From CAYJAZ01 sp964368455 (lineage in GTDB: Bacteria; Desulfobacterota; Desulfovibrionia; Desulfovibrionales; Desulfovibrionaceae), in assembly GCA_964368455.1 (NCBI GenBank), contig CAYJAZ010000011.1, positions 22,855-86,854 on the forward strand: DNA of 64,000 nucleotides. Direction: 5' to 3'. Made by a program: the position numbers and the translations under genes. The stretch's first letter is position 1. Each line of letters opens with the position of its first letter. The notes under the pieces were generated by a model. The model worked only from the letters and a program-made list of their open reading frames with translations. It made no database searches and was not told where the DNA came from. Of this stretch, positions 34,049 to 42,284 are shown piece by piece.

Positions 34049-35416
34049 TTATACTAAAGCACGTGCTAATAAAATATTTGCCATGCTTTTTTCGCTTTCA
34101 ATTCTATGGTTAGCAAGTTCTTGCATGGTGTTTAGCATTATGCTTGTAAAATCAAAGGTTTCTGCTATTATTCCTGCAATGGTTCTTTGTTGAACATAGA
34201 GATGAGCTTCTGCCCGCATAGCTTGTATTTCGTCATAAGAAGCACCAGAAGAACCAGAATATATCTTACGCAAGGCATCTCTTTCAGCATCAGTATCGAT
34301 ATATGTTCTGCTGTGAACATCATGATCAAAATCACGAAATTTCTCTGTGATAGCTGTAAACATAGCATTCATATCTTCATAAAACTTTTCCATAATTTTC
34401 TTGTATGTTTTATGATTATCGAAAGTAGAAAGAGTTTCTAAATCAATATCTAAGACAACAGAAGCAAATTCTAAATCTGAAAGAGTTGAAGAGCCTTTAA
34501 GAAGGGCTAAAGGAAGAAGTTTAGACATACTATCGCCAAATAAAGCAGCAAAGACTTCATCAGTTGAAGCATGTTCGCTATCGGCAAAGAATGAAGCAAT
34601 TGTGCCTGTTGCTCTTGCTCCTGCTTCCATCATTAATTGCAGTAATTGCATGTTGGTGTCGGAAATATTATAAATTTCTGCAAAGACATTCATTGCAAGG
34701 GGAATATTCATTTCGCCTTCAAGATCTTCACCAAATATTTGTTGAAGTTTTTCAGCTTTAATATAGTAGGTTAATTCAGTAGAATAACCACGAAAGTTGC
34801 TATGAGCAGTAAATTCAGAATGTTTATTCTCGTCAACTACATTACCATTTTTATCTACTACTGTACCATCATCTAAGGTTTCTCCACCCATATGTACACG
34901 CATAGACGTAACAGCATTATTGTTTCTTTCAGAAACCCTGTCTGCCCATTCGACGTGATCTAGCATAGAAGACAGAGCTTGGGACATTATGTTTGCTTGA
35001 TTTGCAATTTCCACAAGATTAATATCGTCTGGAAGGCCTAAAAATACTATTAAGTTGATAAGTTTGTGTATATTCTCTTCTCTGGCTTGGGCATCAATTT
35101 TTGCTTGTGCTTCTAGATTTTCTTTATTCTCTGCAACACTATTCTTTCTTATTTCAACATTTAAAGCACTTCGCATGCCCTCTAAGGAAGTGACACTTGC
35201 AGCAGCAAGGACTTGTAAGGCGGCAAGAGAAAAAAGCGGAGCATCAAGAAGAGGAGAAGAAAATAAGCTAGGAGGTAGATCATGAGTTTTGGGATTACTT
35301 AAACTCTCTAAACTTTGCTTAGAAACTTTTCCGTCTAGATTTTTACCTTGTTCAATAGGGGCATTGGGATCTGTATATAGTGGATTTTTTGTAAGATCAT
35401 TATTTATTTGAGACAT
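34049..35416 (-). CDS. Unrecognised 455-aa T3SS-locus protein, putative secreted cargo
   Basis: No family is recognised. The N-terminal 45 residues are polar Ser/Asn/Lys-rich (secretion-signal-like), then a hydrophobic helical patch PLFSLAALQVLAAASVTSLEGM, followed by long amphipathic helices with a Gly/Asp-rich loop near residue 175-195 (GGETLDDGTVVDKNGNVVD). It has no clear transmembrane hairpin. It lies between two SycD-type chaperone genes inside the T3SS operon, so a third translocator, tip component or effector is possible. A 98-bp gap separates it from the upstream SycD. Confidence 0.6.
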   Translation of the reverse strand: MSQINNDLTKNPLYTDPNAPIEQGKNLDGKVSKQSLESLSNPKTHDLPPSLFSSPLLDAPLFSLAALQVLAAASVTSLEGMRSALNVEIRKNSVAENKENLEAQAKIDAQAREENIHKLINLIVFLGLPDDINLVEIANQANIMSQALSSMLDHVEWADRVSERNNNAVTSMRVHMGGETLDDGTVVDKNGNVVDENKHSEFTAHSNFRGYSTELTYYIKAEKLQQIFGEDLEGEMNIPLAMNVFAEIYNISDTNMQLLQLMMEAGARATGTIASFFADSEHASTDEVFAALFGDSMSKLLPLALLKGSSTLSDLEFASVVLDIDLETLSTFDNHKTYKKIMEKFYEDMNAMFTAITEKFRDFDHDVHSRTYIDTDAERDALRKIYSGSSGASYDEIQAMRAEAHLYVQQRTIAGIIAETFDFTSIMLNTMQELANHRIESEKSMANILLARALV

Positions 35417-35513
35417 AGTTATACTCCTAAACGATATTTTATCTAGCCTATTAAATTGGCATTATAAAATAAAGAGTAGAAAAATTAAATAAGCTTCATA
35501 AACAGATTATAGT

Positions 35514-36008
35514 TTATGCTTCATTATCGATAGTTAAAATTTCTAATAAATCTTTTGCTTGCTTTAAAATATCACTATAACGATCACTTTTTGCATAATG
35601 GATAGTAAGCTCTAAAGCTTTAATGGCTTCTGAAACTTGATTTGTTTTTACATAGCAAAGAGCGGTAAAAAACATAGGAGTAGGATCTTTTAGAGCAGTT
35701 GCCATCATAGCACATTGATACATTTTAATGGCTTCTTCATATTTTTCAAGAGCTTGAAAACAACCAGCTAAACCCATAGAAAATCTAGAGTCAAAGGTGT
35801 TCATGAGGTTAAGATATTTGAATAAAGTTTCAGCATCTTTGTAGTTTTTTGCAACATAATGGCTATGAGCAACAGCATATAAAGTTTCTAAATCTTGTTC
35901 AGAAATATTGTCAGTAACTTCATGAAAAGGCAGTCCATAAAAGAGGCCTACTAATTTATCATCCACAGTTTCATTTATTGCACTAGTGTTTTCTGTTTTG
36001 TCTGGCAT
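35514..36008 (-). CDS. SycD/LcrH-type translocator chaperone (copy 2)
   Basis: 164 aa with TPR motifs LYAVAHSHYVAKNYKDAETLF, SRFSMGLAGCFQALEKYEEA and PMFFTALCYVKTNQVSEA. The N-terminal 35 residues are acidic. Closely similar in layout to copies 1 and 3. It lies 29 bp after sctB and before the 455-aa gene, suggesting SctB and/or the 455-aa protein as client. Confidence 0.88.
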   Translation of the reverse strand: MPDKTENTSAINETVDDKLVGLFYGLPFHEVTDNISEQDLETLYAVAHSHYVAKNYKDAETLFKYLNLMNTFDSRFSMGLAGCFQALEKYEEAIKMYQCAMMATALKDPTPMFFTALCYVKTNQVSEAIKALELTIHYAKSDRYSDILKQAKDLLEILTIDNEA

Positions 36009-36036
36009 AAAAACCCCTTATAGCTTTAAGATTATA

Positions 36037-36744
36037 TTAAGCAGGAATAATAGTTCTATTATTTGATTGAGCAGTGCTTTCCATTGTAGAGATAGCTTTA
36101 TTGATGATTTCTTGAAGTGCTTGAGCTAGTTTTTGCACAGATTCTCTTGCATTTCTTGCAGCTTCAGCTTCAGCTTCTAATTCTTTAATACCAGCTTGTG
36201 TGAGTGTGACAAAATAGTTGCCAATAGACTCACTTATCTTTGAAAAACCAGAACCAACAGAGCCTAGAGCATTTGCTAAAGCTGAATTAGCACCAGAAGT
36301 AGCACAAGAAGCAATACCAAAGCCTACAGTAATAGCTCCAGTAATAATACCTGTAATCATGGCCTGATAGGCTTGTTTACGCATTTCTTCTGCTTGTTCG
36401 AGTGTGAGTTCAACTGCAAGTTGGCCATGTGTAAAAGCAACAACTCTATTTATCGCATTTTGTAATGAATTATTGTCTACAATTTCAGCTAATATCTCTG
36501 CACCAAAAGTGAGTACAGCAACAAAATCTTTGAAATGTGCGTCGCTTGAAGGCGGAGTTAAACCATATTTTTCACCTATTTGGAAAAGTCCGTGTAAAGA
36601 AAGAGGTGGAGCTGCTTGAATTTCTTTTAAAAAAAGATCAAGATTGTCATTAAGTTTTGCTAATTCAGAAGGTGTTAAATTATTGATATCAACGCCATAC
36701 ATTGCAAGAATATCGCTCTTGTCGTTAATTCCATTCATTGTCAT
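36037..36744 (-). CDS. sctB: Minor translocator SctB (YopD-like)
   Basis: 235 aa with one predicted membrane segment (about 126-150, YQAMITGIITGAITVGFGIA) and a C-terminal amphipathic coiled coil (ELEAEAEAARNARESVQKLA), the YopD/IpaC-type layout. It follows the SctE gene by 51 bp and is flanked by SycD chaperones. SctB joins SctE to form the pore in the host membrane. Sequence divergence is expected in this family; the assignment is by topology and order. Confidence 0.75.
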   Translation of the reverse strand: MTMNGINDKSDILAMYGVDINNLTPSELAKLNDNLDLFLKEIQAAPPLSLHGLFQIGEKYGLTPPSSDAHFKDFVAVLTFGAEILAEIVDNNSLQNAINRVVAFTHGQLAVELTLEQAEEMRKQAYQAMITGIITGAITVGFGIASCATSGANSALANALGSVGSGFSKISESIGNYFVTLTQAGIKELEAEAEAARNARESVQKLAQALQEIINKAISTMESTAQSNNRTIIPA

Positions 36745-36794
36745 GATATTTTCCTTTTATATAATAAATTAGATTGATTTTAGATAATTAAGCC

Positions 36795-37916
36795 TTAAGC
36801 CATTGAAGGGGCAGAAGCCAGAGCAATGCCTGTTTGATTTAAATTATCTATCAATTGGTTAACAGCGGCTAAAAGATCGTTAAATTGTTGCATAAGTGCA
36901 TCAACCTTGTCTAAGTCCATTTCATCAGCAACTTTTAGACGATCCATCATAGCTTCTAATTCTTTCAAAAATGCTTTGTCCATATCTCTGTCGTATTGCA
37001 CTCTTGATTGATAAATCTCGATTGAACCTGAGGCAATAGCTACTGCACCGCCAATAAATGCTGCAATACTCAAAATCTTAGTTGCCATTTTCTCTACTTT
37101 TTCAGCAACTGTTAAAGCCATTTCAGCAGCGTTTTTTGCTGTTGAAGCAGCAGCATTTGCAAATGAAGCACTAGCAGACATAGCCCCAGCTCCTAAAGTC
37201 AAAGCACAGCCAACAATAACATAAAGCATTTCATAAACCATTCCCATAATATCAGCTACATTATCTGGAATGCCAAAAAGTTTAAAGAATTCTGCATATC
37301 CAGCAGCAATACTTACTTTACCATCTGTGGCCTCTGACAGAATGGAGCTAATAGCAGTGGCTAGGAGTAGAGTGGAGCCAGCTACAAGCAAAACACCAGC
37401 ACCACCAGCAACAGTTCCTACAGCGCCAGCAACAATACCAGCAATAGAACCTATTACAGCAAGTGCCATACCTATATATTTGAAGGCATCTTTTATTTTA
37501 TCTAAGACAGAAGCATTTCTTGCTTCTTCAATAGACTCTTTGAGTTCTTCAATTTTTTCGGCTGCAAGAGCAAGTTTTTCAGCTGCTCTACCATCTATTG
37601 CACCAAACATTTCTTCAATAGCATTTCTTCTTTCTTGGAAGTTTAATGCCGCTAATAAAGCTTCAGGAGTGACACCAACGCTTGAGGCAAGATTTGTTAA
37701 AAGTCCTAAATCTACTTTTGGTGGCTCTAGTTTTGGATTTTGTTCTAAAATAGATTGTTGAAGTTCTTCTGTGTTTTCATGAAGCCTTTGTAACTCAACT
37801 ATTTTTTTCTGCACTTCGGGATCAAAATTGATTTCTTGTTGTGCTTCTAGTTCGCTAATTTTAGCTTCTATAGCATATTGTTTTAATTCAAGTGTATTTA
37901 ACATAGCTTGAGACAT
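36795..37916 (-). CDS. sctE: Major translocator SctE (YopB/IpaB-like)
   Basis: 373 aa. An N-terminal coiled coil (about 8-60), another helical stretch (AAEKLALAAEKIEELKESIEEA), then a hydrophobic region 146-190 rich in Gly/Ala (IGSIAGIVAGAVGTVAGGAG), a second near 228-250 and a third near 282-302, and a final amphipathic helix. This matches pore-forming translocators. The gene order SycD - SctE - SctB corresponds to lcrH-yopB-yopD. Confidence 0.85.
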   Translation of the reverse strand: MSQAMLNTLELKQYAIEAKISELEAQQEINFDPEVQKKIVELQRLHENTEELQQSILEQNPKLEPPKVDLGLLTNLASSVGVTPEALLAALNFQERRNAIEEMFGAIDGRAAEKLALAAEKIEELKESIEEARNASVLDKIKDAFKYIGMALAVIGSIAGIVAGAVGTVAGGAGVLLVAGSTLLLATAISSILSEATDGKVSIAAGYAEFFKLFGIPDNVADIMGMVYEMLYVIVGCALTLGAGAMSASASFANAAASTAKNAAEMALTVAEKVEKMATKILSIAAFIGGAVAIASGSIEIYQSRVQYDRDMDKAFLKELEAMMDRLKVADEMDLDKVDALMQQFNDLLAAVNQLIDNLNQTGIALASAPSMA

Positions 37917-37958
37917 AGTTTACCTCTTTTGAATTATTCGAGAAAATATCGAAAAAAA

Positions 37959-38429
37959 TTATTTTTCAGAATTTAACGTTTTAGCAAGTTCTCGTGAAAT
38001 TGTTTTAATATTAAGAATTAAATCATTGTCTTCAATTTCTTCAATCTTAGATAAAACAAATTTTGCATTTTCTTTTTCGCCTAATTTGATATAACAGATT
38101 GCAGCATGATAAAGAGGAACAGGATCTTGTAATGCACTAAAAGCAGCAGAAGTATTATAGGCTGCAACAGCAGACTTATAGTCGTTTTGTTTTTCTTTGC
38201 AAAGTCCCAAGCCTAAAAAATAGCGTGGGTTTTCCATGTCGTAAATTGCAAGCATTTGGAAAAGAGGTTCTGCATCTTTATAATTTCCTGCTTGAAGATA
38301 AGAATAGGCTTGAGCATATCCACCTTCGATAGCAGATTTTGGAATTTCTAAAGCTTTTGCTAGGCTTACACCCTCTTTCATCGCTTTCATGATTGCTTCT
38401 TTTGCTTGTTCCTTATTGTCCATTAACAT
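37959..38429 (-). CDS. SycD/LcrH-type translocator chaperone (copy 3)
   Basis: 156 aa, three TPR units: QAYSYLQAGNYKDAEPLFQML, PRYFLGLGLCKEKQNDYKSA and VPLYHAAICYIKLGEKENA. It lies directly upstream of SctE, as LcrH/SycD does in Yersinia, so SctE/SctB are its probable clients. It is the first of three paralogues in order of transcription. Confidence 0.9.
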   Translation of the reverse strand: MLMDNKEQAKEAIMKAMKEGVSLAKALEIPKSAIEGGYAQAYSYLQAGNYKDAEPLFQMLAIYDMENPRYFLGLGLCKEKQNDYKSAVAAYNTSAAFSALQDPVPLYHAAICYIKLGEKENAKFVLSKIEEIEDNDLILNIKTISRELAKTLNSEK

Positions 38430-38465
38430 ATGCTACTCCTAAAAAATTAAAATTGTTGGTATAAT

Positions 38466-38741
38466 CTATGCTCTTATAGCATTGCGTCTATGACTTACTC
38501 GAGATTCTGTGGCAGCTTTTGTTTGTGCCTTGCTAGAATTTATTTGGCATTCACGAATAGCAGCTTCGGCATAAGCTTTTTCTTCGCCTGTAAGAGAATT
38601 AATATCAATATTAATGTCTTCGTCTTTTAAACCAGATTCACTCATAATCTGTTTTTGCTTGAGATTTAATCTTGAAAATTCTTCTTGTAATGCTTCAAAT
38701 TCTGCCTTTTGGTTTTCCATATCTTTGAGCGTAAAAGCCAT
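38466..38741 (-). CDS. LcrG/PcrG-like tip chaperone (copy A)
   Basis: 91 aa, charged helical protein. N-terminal coiled coil (EFEALQEEFSRLNLKQKQIM), a short turn ESGLKDEDIN, a second helix LTGEEKAYAEAAIREC and a basic tail ending RRNAIRA. Length and helix-turn-helix layout match LcrG, which binds the tip protein LcrV. It follows the 178-aa tip-like gene by 31 bp and precedes SycD, so the tip-LcrG-LcrH-YopB-YopD gene set is reproduced. It is a paralogue of the 39411 gene. Confidence 0.62.
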   Translation of the reverse strand: MAFTLKDMENQKAEFEALQEEFSRLNLKQKQIMSESGLKDEDINIDINSLTGEEKAYAEAAIRECQINSSKAQTKAATESRVSHRRNAIRA

Positions 38742-38772
38742 AGTATACTCCTTTTTTATTATAGCGAATCAA

Positions 38773-39309
38773 TTAGCTAAAAATTGTCTGCATTACTGAG
38801 TTACGGTCGTTTATAGTGCTAGAAGCGGCTTGTAAATAGTTGTTATATTGTGTCATGAAGTCATTCACATTTACCATAATGGTTTGTGTGTCAGAACCTA
38901 GTTTTTCAAGTTCAGATGACAAAACTTCAATCATGAGATTGATTTCTTCTTTGTTAAATTCGTATGTTTTCCAGTCAACTGGCTTATCGTCTTTTAAAGG
39001 CATGTCGGGTAATTGTAGGCCTTTTTCAAGCATATATTCCCAAGCTTCTTTGAAAGCATCAGTTGGAACTTTTTTATCTTCGTCTTTGAAGTCTGTTAAA
39101 AACTTACGTATTTCGCTAAGATGATCTTGACAAACAGATTGTGCTGTTTGATTTTCTTGAATTGAATTCATCAAATTTTGTGCTTGCTCTTTTGCAGCTC
39201 CAGCTAATGCCATTTGAATTTTAGCAAAACGCATGAAAGTTCTTTCGTCTTCAGAAGAAAGCGTGAGAGATTTGATTTCCGATAAGGTAATACTTTTTGT
39301 CTCTGACAT
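38773..39309 (-). CDS. Putative needle-tip protein (LcrV-like, copy A)
   Basis: 178 aa, hydrophilic and helical, without membrane segments. The C-terminal helix, TQYNNYLQAASSTINDRNSV followed by MQTIF, resembles the C-terminal helix of LcrV/PcrV (YNSAVEALNRFIQKYDSVMQ in LcrV). It is much shorter than LcrV (326 aa). Its neighbour on the 3' side is an LcrG-like gene and the translocator genes follow. A tip (SctA) role is inferred from this context and the terminal helix. Filament subunit or effector are alternatives. Confidence 0.55.
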   Translation of the reverse strand: MSETKSITLSEIKSLTLSSEDERTFMRFAKIQMALAGAAKEQAQNLMNSIQENQTAQSVCQDHLSEIRKFLTDFKDEDKKVPTDAFKEAWEYMLEKGLQLPDMPLKDDKPVDWKTYEFNKEEINLMIEVLSSELEKLGSDTQTIMVNVNDFMTQYNNYLQAASSTINDRNSVMQTIFS

Positions 39310-39410
39310 AATTTATTCCTTTATAAAATTTGAAAAATCTTAAATATCGCTATAAAAAATTTTTAAGGATTTTTCACATTTTTTTTACTAAATAATTAAG
39401 AATTGGTAAG

Positions 39411-39695
39411 TTAAATTCTCATAGAGTTTCGGCGAACAGAAGATACGCTAGATCTTGAAACTGTAGCTGCAGAAATTTTTGGTTCTTGACTTTGTCTGAT
39501 GGCTTCAGCTTCTAAAAGTTTGATCAAGTTTTGATCTTCTTTGCTTAAGGCCTCTATGCCCATATTGATAATATCGTCTGAGATTCCAAATTGATCTTGG
39601 ACTCTTTTCTTTTCTCTTTTAAGCTCTTCATATTTAGACTTTAGCTCAAGATAAACTTCTTCTTGTCTTGCTAATTCTTTTTCTGATAATGCCAT
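39411..39695 (-). CDS. LcrG/PcrG-like tip chaperone (copy B)
   Basis: 94 aa. Coiled-coil start (EEVYLELKSKYEELKREKKRV), then FGISDDIINMGIEALSKEDQ, helix LIKLLEAEAIRQ and a basic tail ending VRRNSMRI. It shares layout, length and the terminal RRN-x-x-R motif with copy A (38466-38741). The central G-[IL]-x-x-[DE] turn between two helices recalls LcrG (DIGLTPEAV). It follows the 189-aa tip-like gene by 32 bp, forming the first of two tandem pairs. Confidence 0.6.
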   Translation of the reverse strand: MALSEKELARQEEVYLELKSKYEELKREKKRVQDQFGISDDIINMGIEALSKEDQNLIKLLEAEAIRQSQEPKISAATVSRSSVSSVRRNSMRI

Positions 39696-39727
39696 AATAC
39701 ACTCCTTTGTATAGAGAATAAAATACT

Positions 39728-40297
39728 TTAAATTTTAGAAATAATGTTTTGTAATGTAGTTGCTAATGAACTATTTGTTGAAGCAGCACCTGTAATGTAG
39801 GTGTTGAGTAAACCAAGTTCAGCGGTAACAAGGCTTGAGAGATTGTTGAGGTTAACACCAATATCACTCACAGCAGATTCAAATTTTGCAATATATGCAT
39901 CTAATTCTTCTTGAGTATTTAGACGAATACCATTCACACCGTTGTATGATCCAGTAGTGATAGATTCACCATTTGCTGTAGGGAATGGAATATCAAGCTT
40001 AGTAAAAAGATCTTTATAGCTTTCTGGTATAAAGCAATTTTCATTCTCTCCAAGCGGATTGTGTTCATTTAGAATTGCAAGATAGTTATTTGCTTCTGTT
40101 TGAAGCACTTTAGCCGCTTCTAAATTGTCTACAGCCTCATCAGCTTGTATTCCTTGTTTTTCAGCTAAAAGCAACATCAATATAGCAAAGCGTAGCTGAA
40201 CTGAATCGCCCTCTTTAAACTGAAGTTCGGAAACATTATTAAGATCTTCTATACTGTTGATCTTTGTTCCACCAAGTGAAAGATTGAGATTTGACAT
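39728..40297 (-). CDS. Putative needle-tip protein (copy B), first gene of the T3SS minus-strand operon
   Basis: 189 aa, soluble and mainly helical with a Gly/Thr-rich loop (NGESITTGSYNGVNGIRLNT). The C-terminal helix, LLNTYITGAASTNSSLATTL followed by QNIISKI, aligns in spacing with that of the 178-aa copy A (YNNYLQAASST...) though overall identity is low. It is directly followed by an LcrG-like gene. It lies 60 bp after the predicted start site of a sigma-54 promoter, so it should be the first gene expressed. Function is inferred from pairing. Confidence 0.5.
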   Translation of the reverse strand: MSNLNLSLGGTKINSIEDLNNVSELQFKEGDSVQLRFAILMLLLAEKQGIQADEAVDNLEAAKVLQTEANNYLAILNEHNPLGENENCFIPESYKDLFTKLDIPFPTANGESITTGSYNGVNGIRLNTQEELDAYIAKFESAVSDIGVNLNNLSSLVTAELGLLNTYITGAASTNSSLATTLQNIISKI

Positions 40298-40336
40298 ACT
40301 ATTTTCCTTTTAAATAGTTTGAGTTTTGAATTGAAA

Positions 40337-40358
40337 TTGTTAAACAAAAATAAAGTAA
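40337..40358. repeat. 22-bp element shared with the RTX adhesin leader (copy 1)
   Basis: The sequence TTGTTAAACAAAAATAAAGT plus AA occurs here and, identically, at 55457-55478. It begins with the near-perfect palindrome TTGTT-A-AACAA and overlaps the predicted start site of the minus-strand sigma-54 promoter. Confidence 0.7.
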
Positions 40359-40367
40359 TTCTCTACT

Positions 40368-40383
40368 AGCATAAAGTGTGCCA
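40368..40383 (-). promoter_or_regulatory. Sigma-54 promoter of the minus-strand T3SS operon
   Basis: Read on the minus strand: TGGCACACTTTATGCT. The -24 box is a perfect TGGCAC and the -12 GC lies at the exact required spacing (GG to GC 10 bp between). Transcription should start near 40357, 60 bp before the first start codon. Confidence 0.75.
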
Positions 40384-40698
40384 ATTTGTTTAACGTACTA
40401 ATTTAACAGTATTTATTTTTCTAATTTTTCTTTTTTCAAAAGAAGAGGCAATAAAGTTGGCGTTTTAAACAAAGCTGAAATTGAAAGAAATATTAAAAAG
40501 CAAAGAAATAAGCATTCTGTAAAGCAGGATAAAAAAATATACAATGCTTCTTTCTTATTTATTAAATAGTTATCATTAATTATTATAATTAGCAAGCATT
40601 AATTTCTTCTTATATTACTCTTAATTAACTAAATTACCAGAAAAAAAGACTTGCCCTTTGCTTGAAAAAAGCATATATATAAAAATAAAGTTTATGTT

Positions 40699-40714
40699 AG
40701 GCAAGCTTTTTGCA
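40699..40714 (+). promoter_or_regulatory. Sigma-54 promoter of the sctW-sctU operon
   Basis: AGGCAAGCTTTTTGCA: conserved GGCA at -24 and a perfect TTGCA at -12 with canonical spacing. The start would fall near 40725, giving a roughly 29-nt leader with GGAGAA before the sctW ATG at 40754. Confidence 0.75.
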
Positions 40715-40753
40715 TAGAGTATATATGAATGCAAACAAAGTTGGAGAATAATT

Positions 40754-41884
40754 ATGGCAGTTGATTTTCAAATCCAAAATCAGAACGTCCAGTCTCAGAC
40801 AAGCACTACATACACAAGCTCGACAACTACAAGCCAAGCAAGTGGTACACTTGCAGGGCAAACAGTTCGTCAAGCAAATGATCCAATGTCACTTTTGGCT
40901 AAAATAGCTGAAGAGATGTCTTTTAGTGTTGATACTACTGATGAATTTGAATTAGAAGAACGTAAAGAGAAAGAAACTATAGATTTGAGAAATTCAGATC
41001 TAGTTAAACGTTATTCTGAAATTTTAAAAGACAGTGGAAAAAGTGATAAATTTCAAGAACTTAAAGAACAAATAATGACTTTAAAGTCAATGCAACAGAC
41101 GCAAATGCTCTTGCAGATGACAAAAGAAGCAACTGACGATTCCGGACAAGCCTATGTTTTTATTAGGGCTACTCTCGAAGAATTTACAAAAGACGGTGTT
41201 GATCCTGCTATCTTAGCTCGATTACAAGAAGCTCTTGAAATTATGGAAAGAGAGGAAATGCCTCAAATCGTAGCTGATCTTCAAGTAGGTCTTACTGTCT
41301 TTAGTGATGGTTCTTATGGTGTTTTAGAAAATCCATCACAACTTTATCAAAAAGCAATTCACGAATTTTCAACACCACAGCAAGTCTATGCCTTTATTAG
41401 TGCAGATTATGCTGGCAATATTGATGTGGCACTTGATTTTCTTTATAAAACATTAGGAAATGATTTAGCTTCTGATATTAGCAGTGCTGATAAGATAAAG
41501 CTAGAAAATATAGGCACAAGTCTTGGTGAACTCAGGGCTTTTCAGTCTGCACATGCTCTTTGTGATAAATTTGTTGGCAGGCTTGTTAGTGTTCATCAAA
41601 TAGAAACACTTCCATTTAACAGTTTTGAATTATTAGGCAAGATTTTAGATATGAGTAAGGAAGTGTATTTATCTTCTGCGTCAGTTGAAAGACTTGCTAA
41701 GGAAACAAGATTACGCGATCCAGAGCAAGAAGTTTTCTTCTTGCAAGAACTACAAAATGCAGCTCGCCAATTTTCGCCAACTTTATTTGAAGGCATGCAA
41801 GAAAGAACTAAGGTTTTAGACGCCATTCAAACAGCTGTTGATAGAGCTATTGAAAAAGAAGATGAATGGCTTGCTGAAATGTAG
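40754..41884 (+). CDS. sctW: T3SS gatekeeper SctW (YopN-TyeA fused form)
   Basis: 376 aa. Ser/Thr/Gln-rich N-terminus (secretion signal-like, 1-45), then the HrpJ/YopN helical domain (SMQQTQMLLQMTKEATDDSG, QAYVFIRATLEEF) and a C-terminal TyeA-like part (FELLGKILDMSKEVYL, EVFFLQELQNAARQFSPTLF). The combined length equals Yersinia YopN plus TyeA (separate genes there), so the two are fused as in MxiC/InvE. The gatekeeper blocks early secretion of effectors and sets translocator order. First gene of the plus operon. Confidence 0.9.
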   Translation: MAVDFQIQNQNVQSQTSTTYTSSTTTSQASGTLAGQTVRQANDPMSLLAKIAEEMSFSVDTTDEFELEERKEKETIDLRNSDLVKRYSEILKDSGKSDKFQELKEQIMTLKSMQQTQMLLQMTKEATDDSGQAYVFIRATLEEFTKDGVDPAILARLQEALEIMEREEMPQIVADLQVGLTVFSDGSYGVLENPSQLYQKAIHEFSTPQQVYAFISADYAGNIDVALDFLYKTLGNDLASDISSADKIKLENIGTSLGELRAFQSAHALCDKFVGRLVSVHQIETLPFNSFELLGKILDMSKEVYLSSASVERLAKETRLRDPEQEVFFLQELQNAARQFSPTLFEGMQERTKVLDAIQTAVDRAIEKEDEWLAEM

Positions 41885-41920
41885 TTTATAGAGAATTTGA
41901 GAAAGTAAAAGGTATAAAAT

Positions 41921-42280
41921 ATGATAAACAATGCAATAGAAGAATTCGCACATAGAATGGATATGCCAAGTTTTTCTTTGAATGAGAATGGGCTTGCAAC
42001 CTTAGAATTAGAGGACAGTTCTTTTTTTTCTTTTGAATTTGCAAATTCCGAACTTCTCATGTATTTAGTATTTCCAGCTAATCCACACGATGCCGAAGCT
42101 GCTGCAAAGGCTTTAGAATTAGCTCATTATAAGTATAACCATCCTGTACCACTTTTTACAGGACTTTATCGCGATCATTTTATGTTGCTCACTCGCTTTG
42201 AAGAAAACGATGTCACAGCAGCACAAATCGAAACTGCTTTTCAATTTTTGATGAGCATGAGAAATCGCTTAGAAAGGTAA
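41921..42280 (+). CDS. SycN-like class I chaperone of SctW
   Basis: 119 aa. The order FAHRMDMPSFSLNENGLATLEL, LLMYLVFPANPHDAEAAAKALELA, FTGLYRDHFMLLTRFEENDV and a final helix IETAFQFLMSMRNRLER closely follows the layout of SycN (CesT family). It sits directly after sctW, as sycN follows yopN-tyeA. It should bind the N-terminus of SctW. No separate YscB-like partner is present nearby. Confidence 0.8.
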   Translation: MINNAIEEFAHRMDMPSFSLNENGLATLELEDSSFFSFEFANSELLMYLVFPANPHDAEAAAKALELAHYKYNHPVPLFTGLYRDHFMLLTRFEENDVTAAQIETAFQFLMSMRNRLER

Positions 42281-42284
42281 GATT

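Larger units (their letters stand above)
40298..40753. promoter_or_regulatory. 456-bp divergent control region of the T3SS
   Basis: Non-coding, AT-rich spacer between the two T3SS operons. It holds outward-facing -24/-12 promoters (40368-40383 minus, 40699-40714 plus) about 300 bp apart, and palindromic TTGTTWAAC elements at 40337-40347 and 40386-40396 that might be activator or repressor sites. A 60-codon minus-strand frame at 40413-40595 has no ribosome site and is not called. Confidence 0.75.

Noticed and set aside
37270..37761. 163-codon plus-strand frame opposite the translocator SctE
   Set aside because: Fully antisense to a gene with clear translocator topology; Ala/Pro/Ser bias is the mirror of the Gly/Ala-rich membrane segments.
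40413..40595. 60-codon minus-strand frame with hydrophobic composition in the divergent T3SS region
   Set aside because: No ribosome site, very AT-rich, and it lies between the two sigma-54 promoters; more likely chance.
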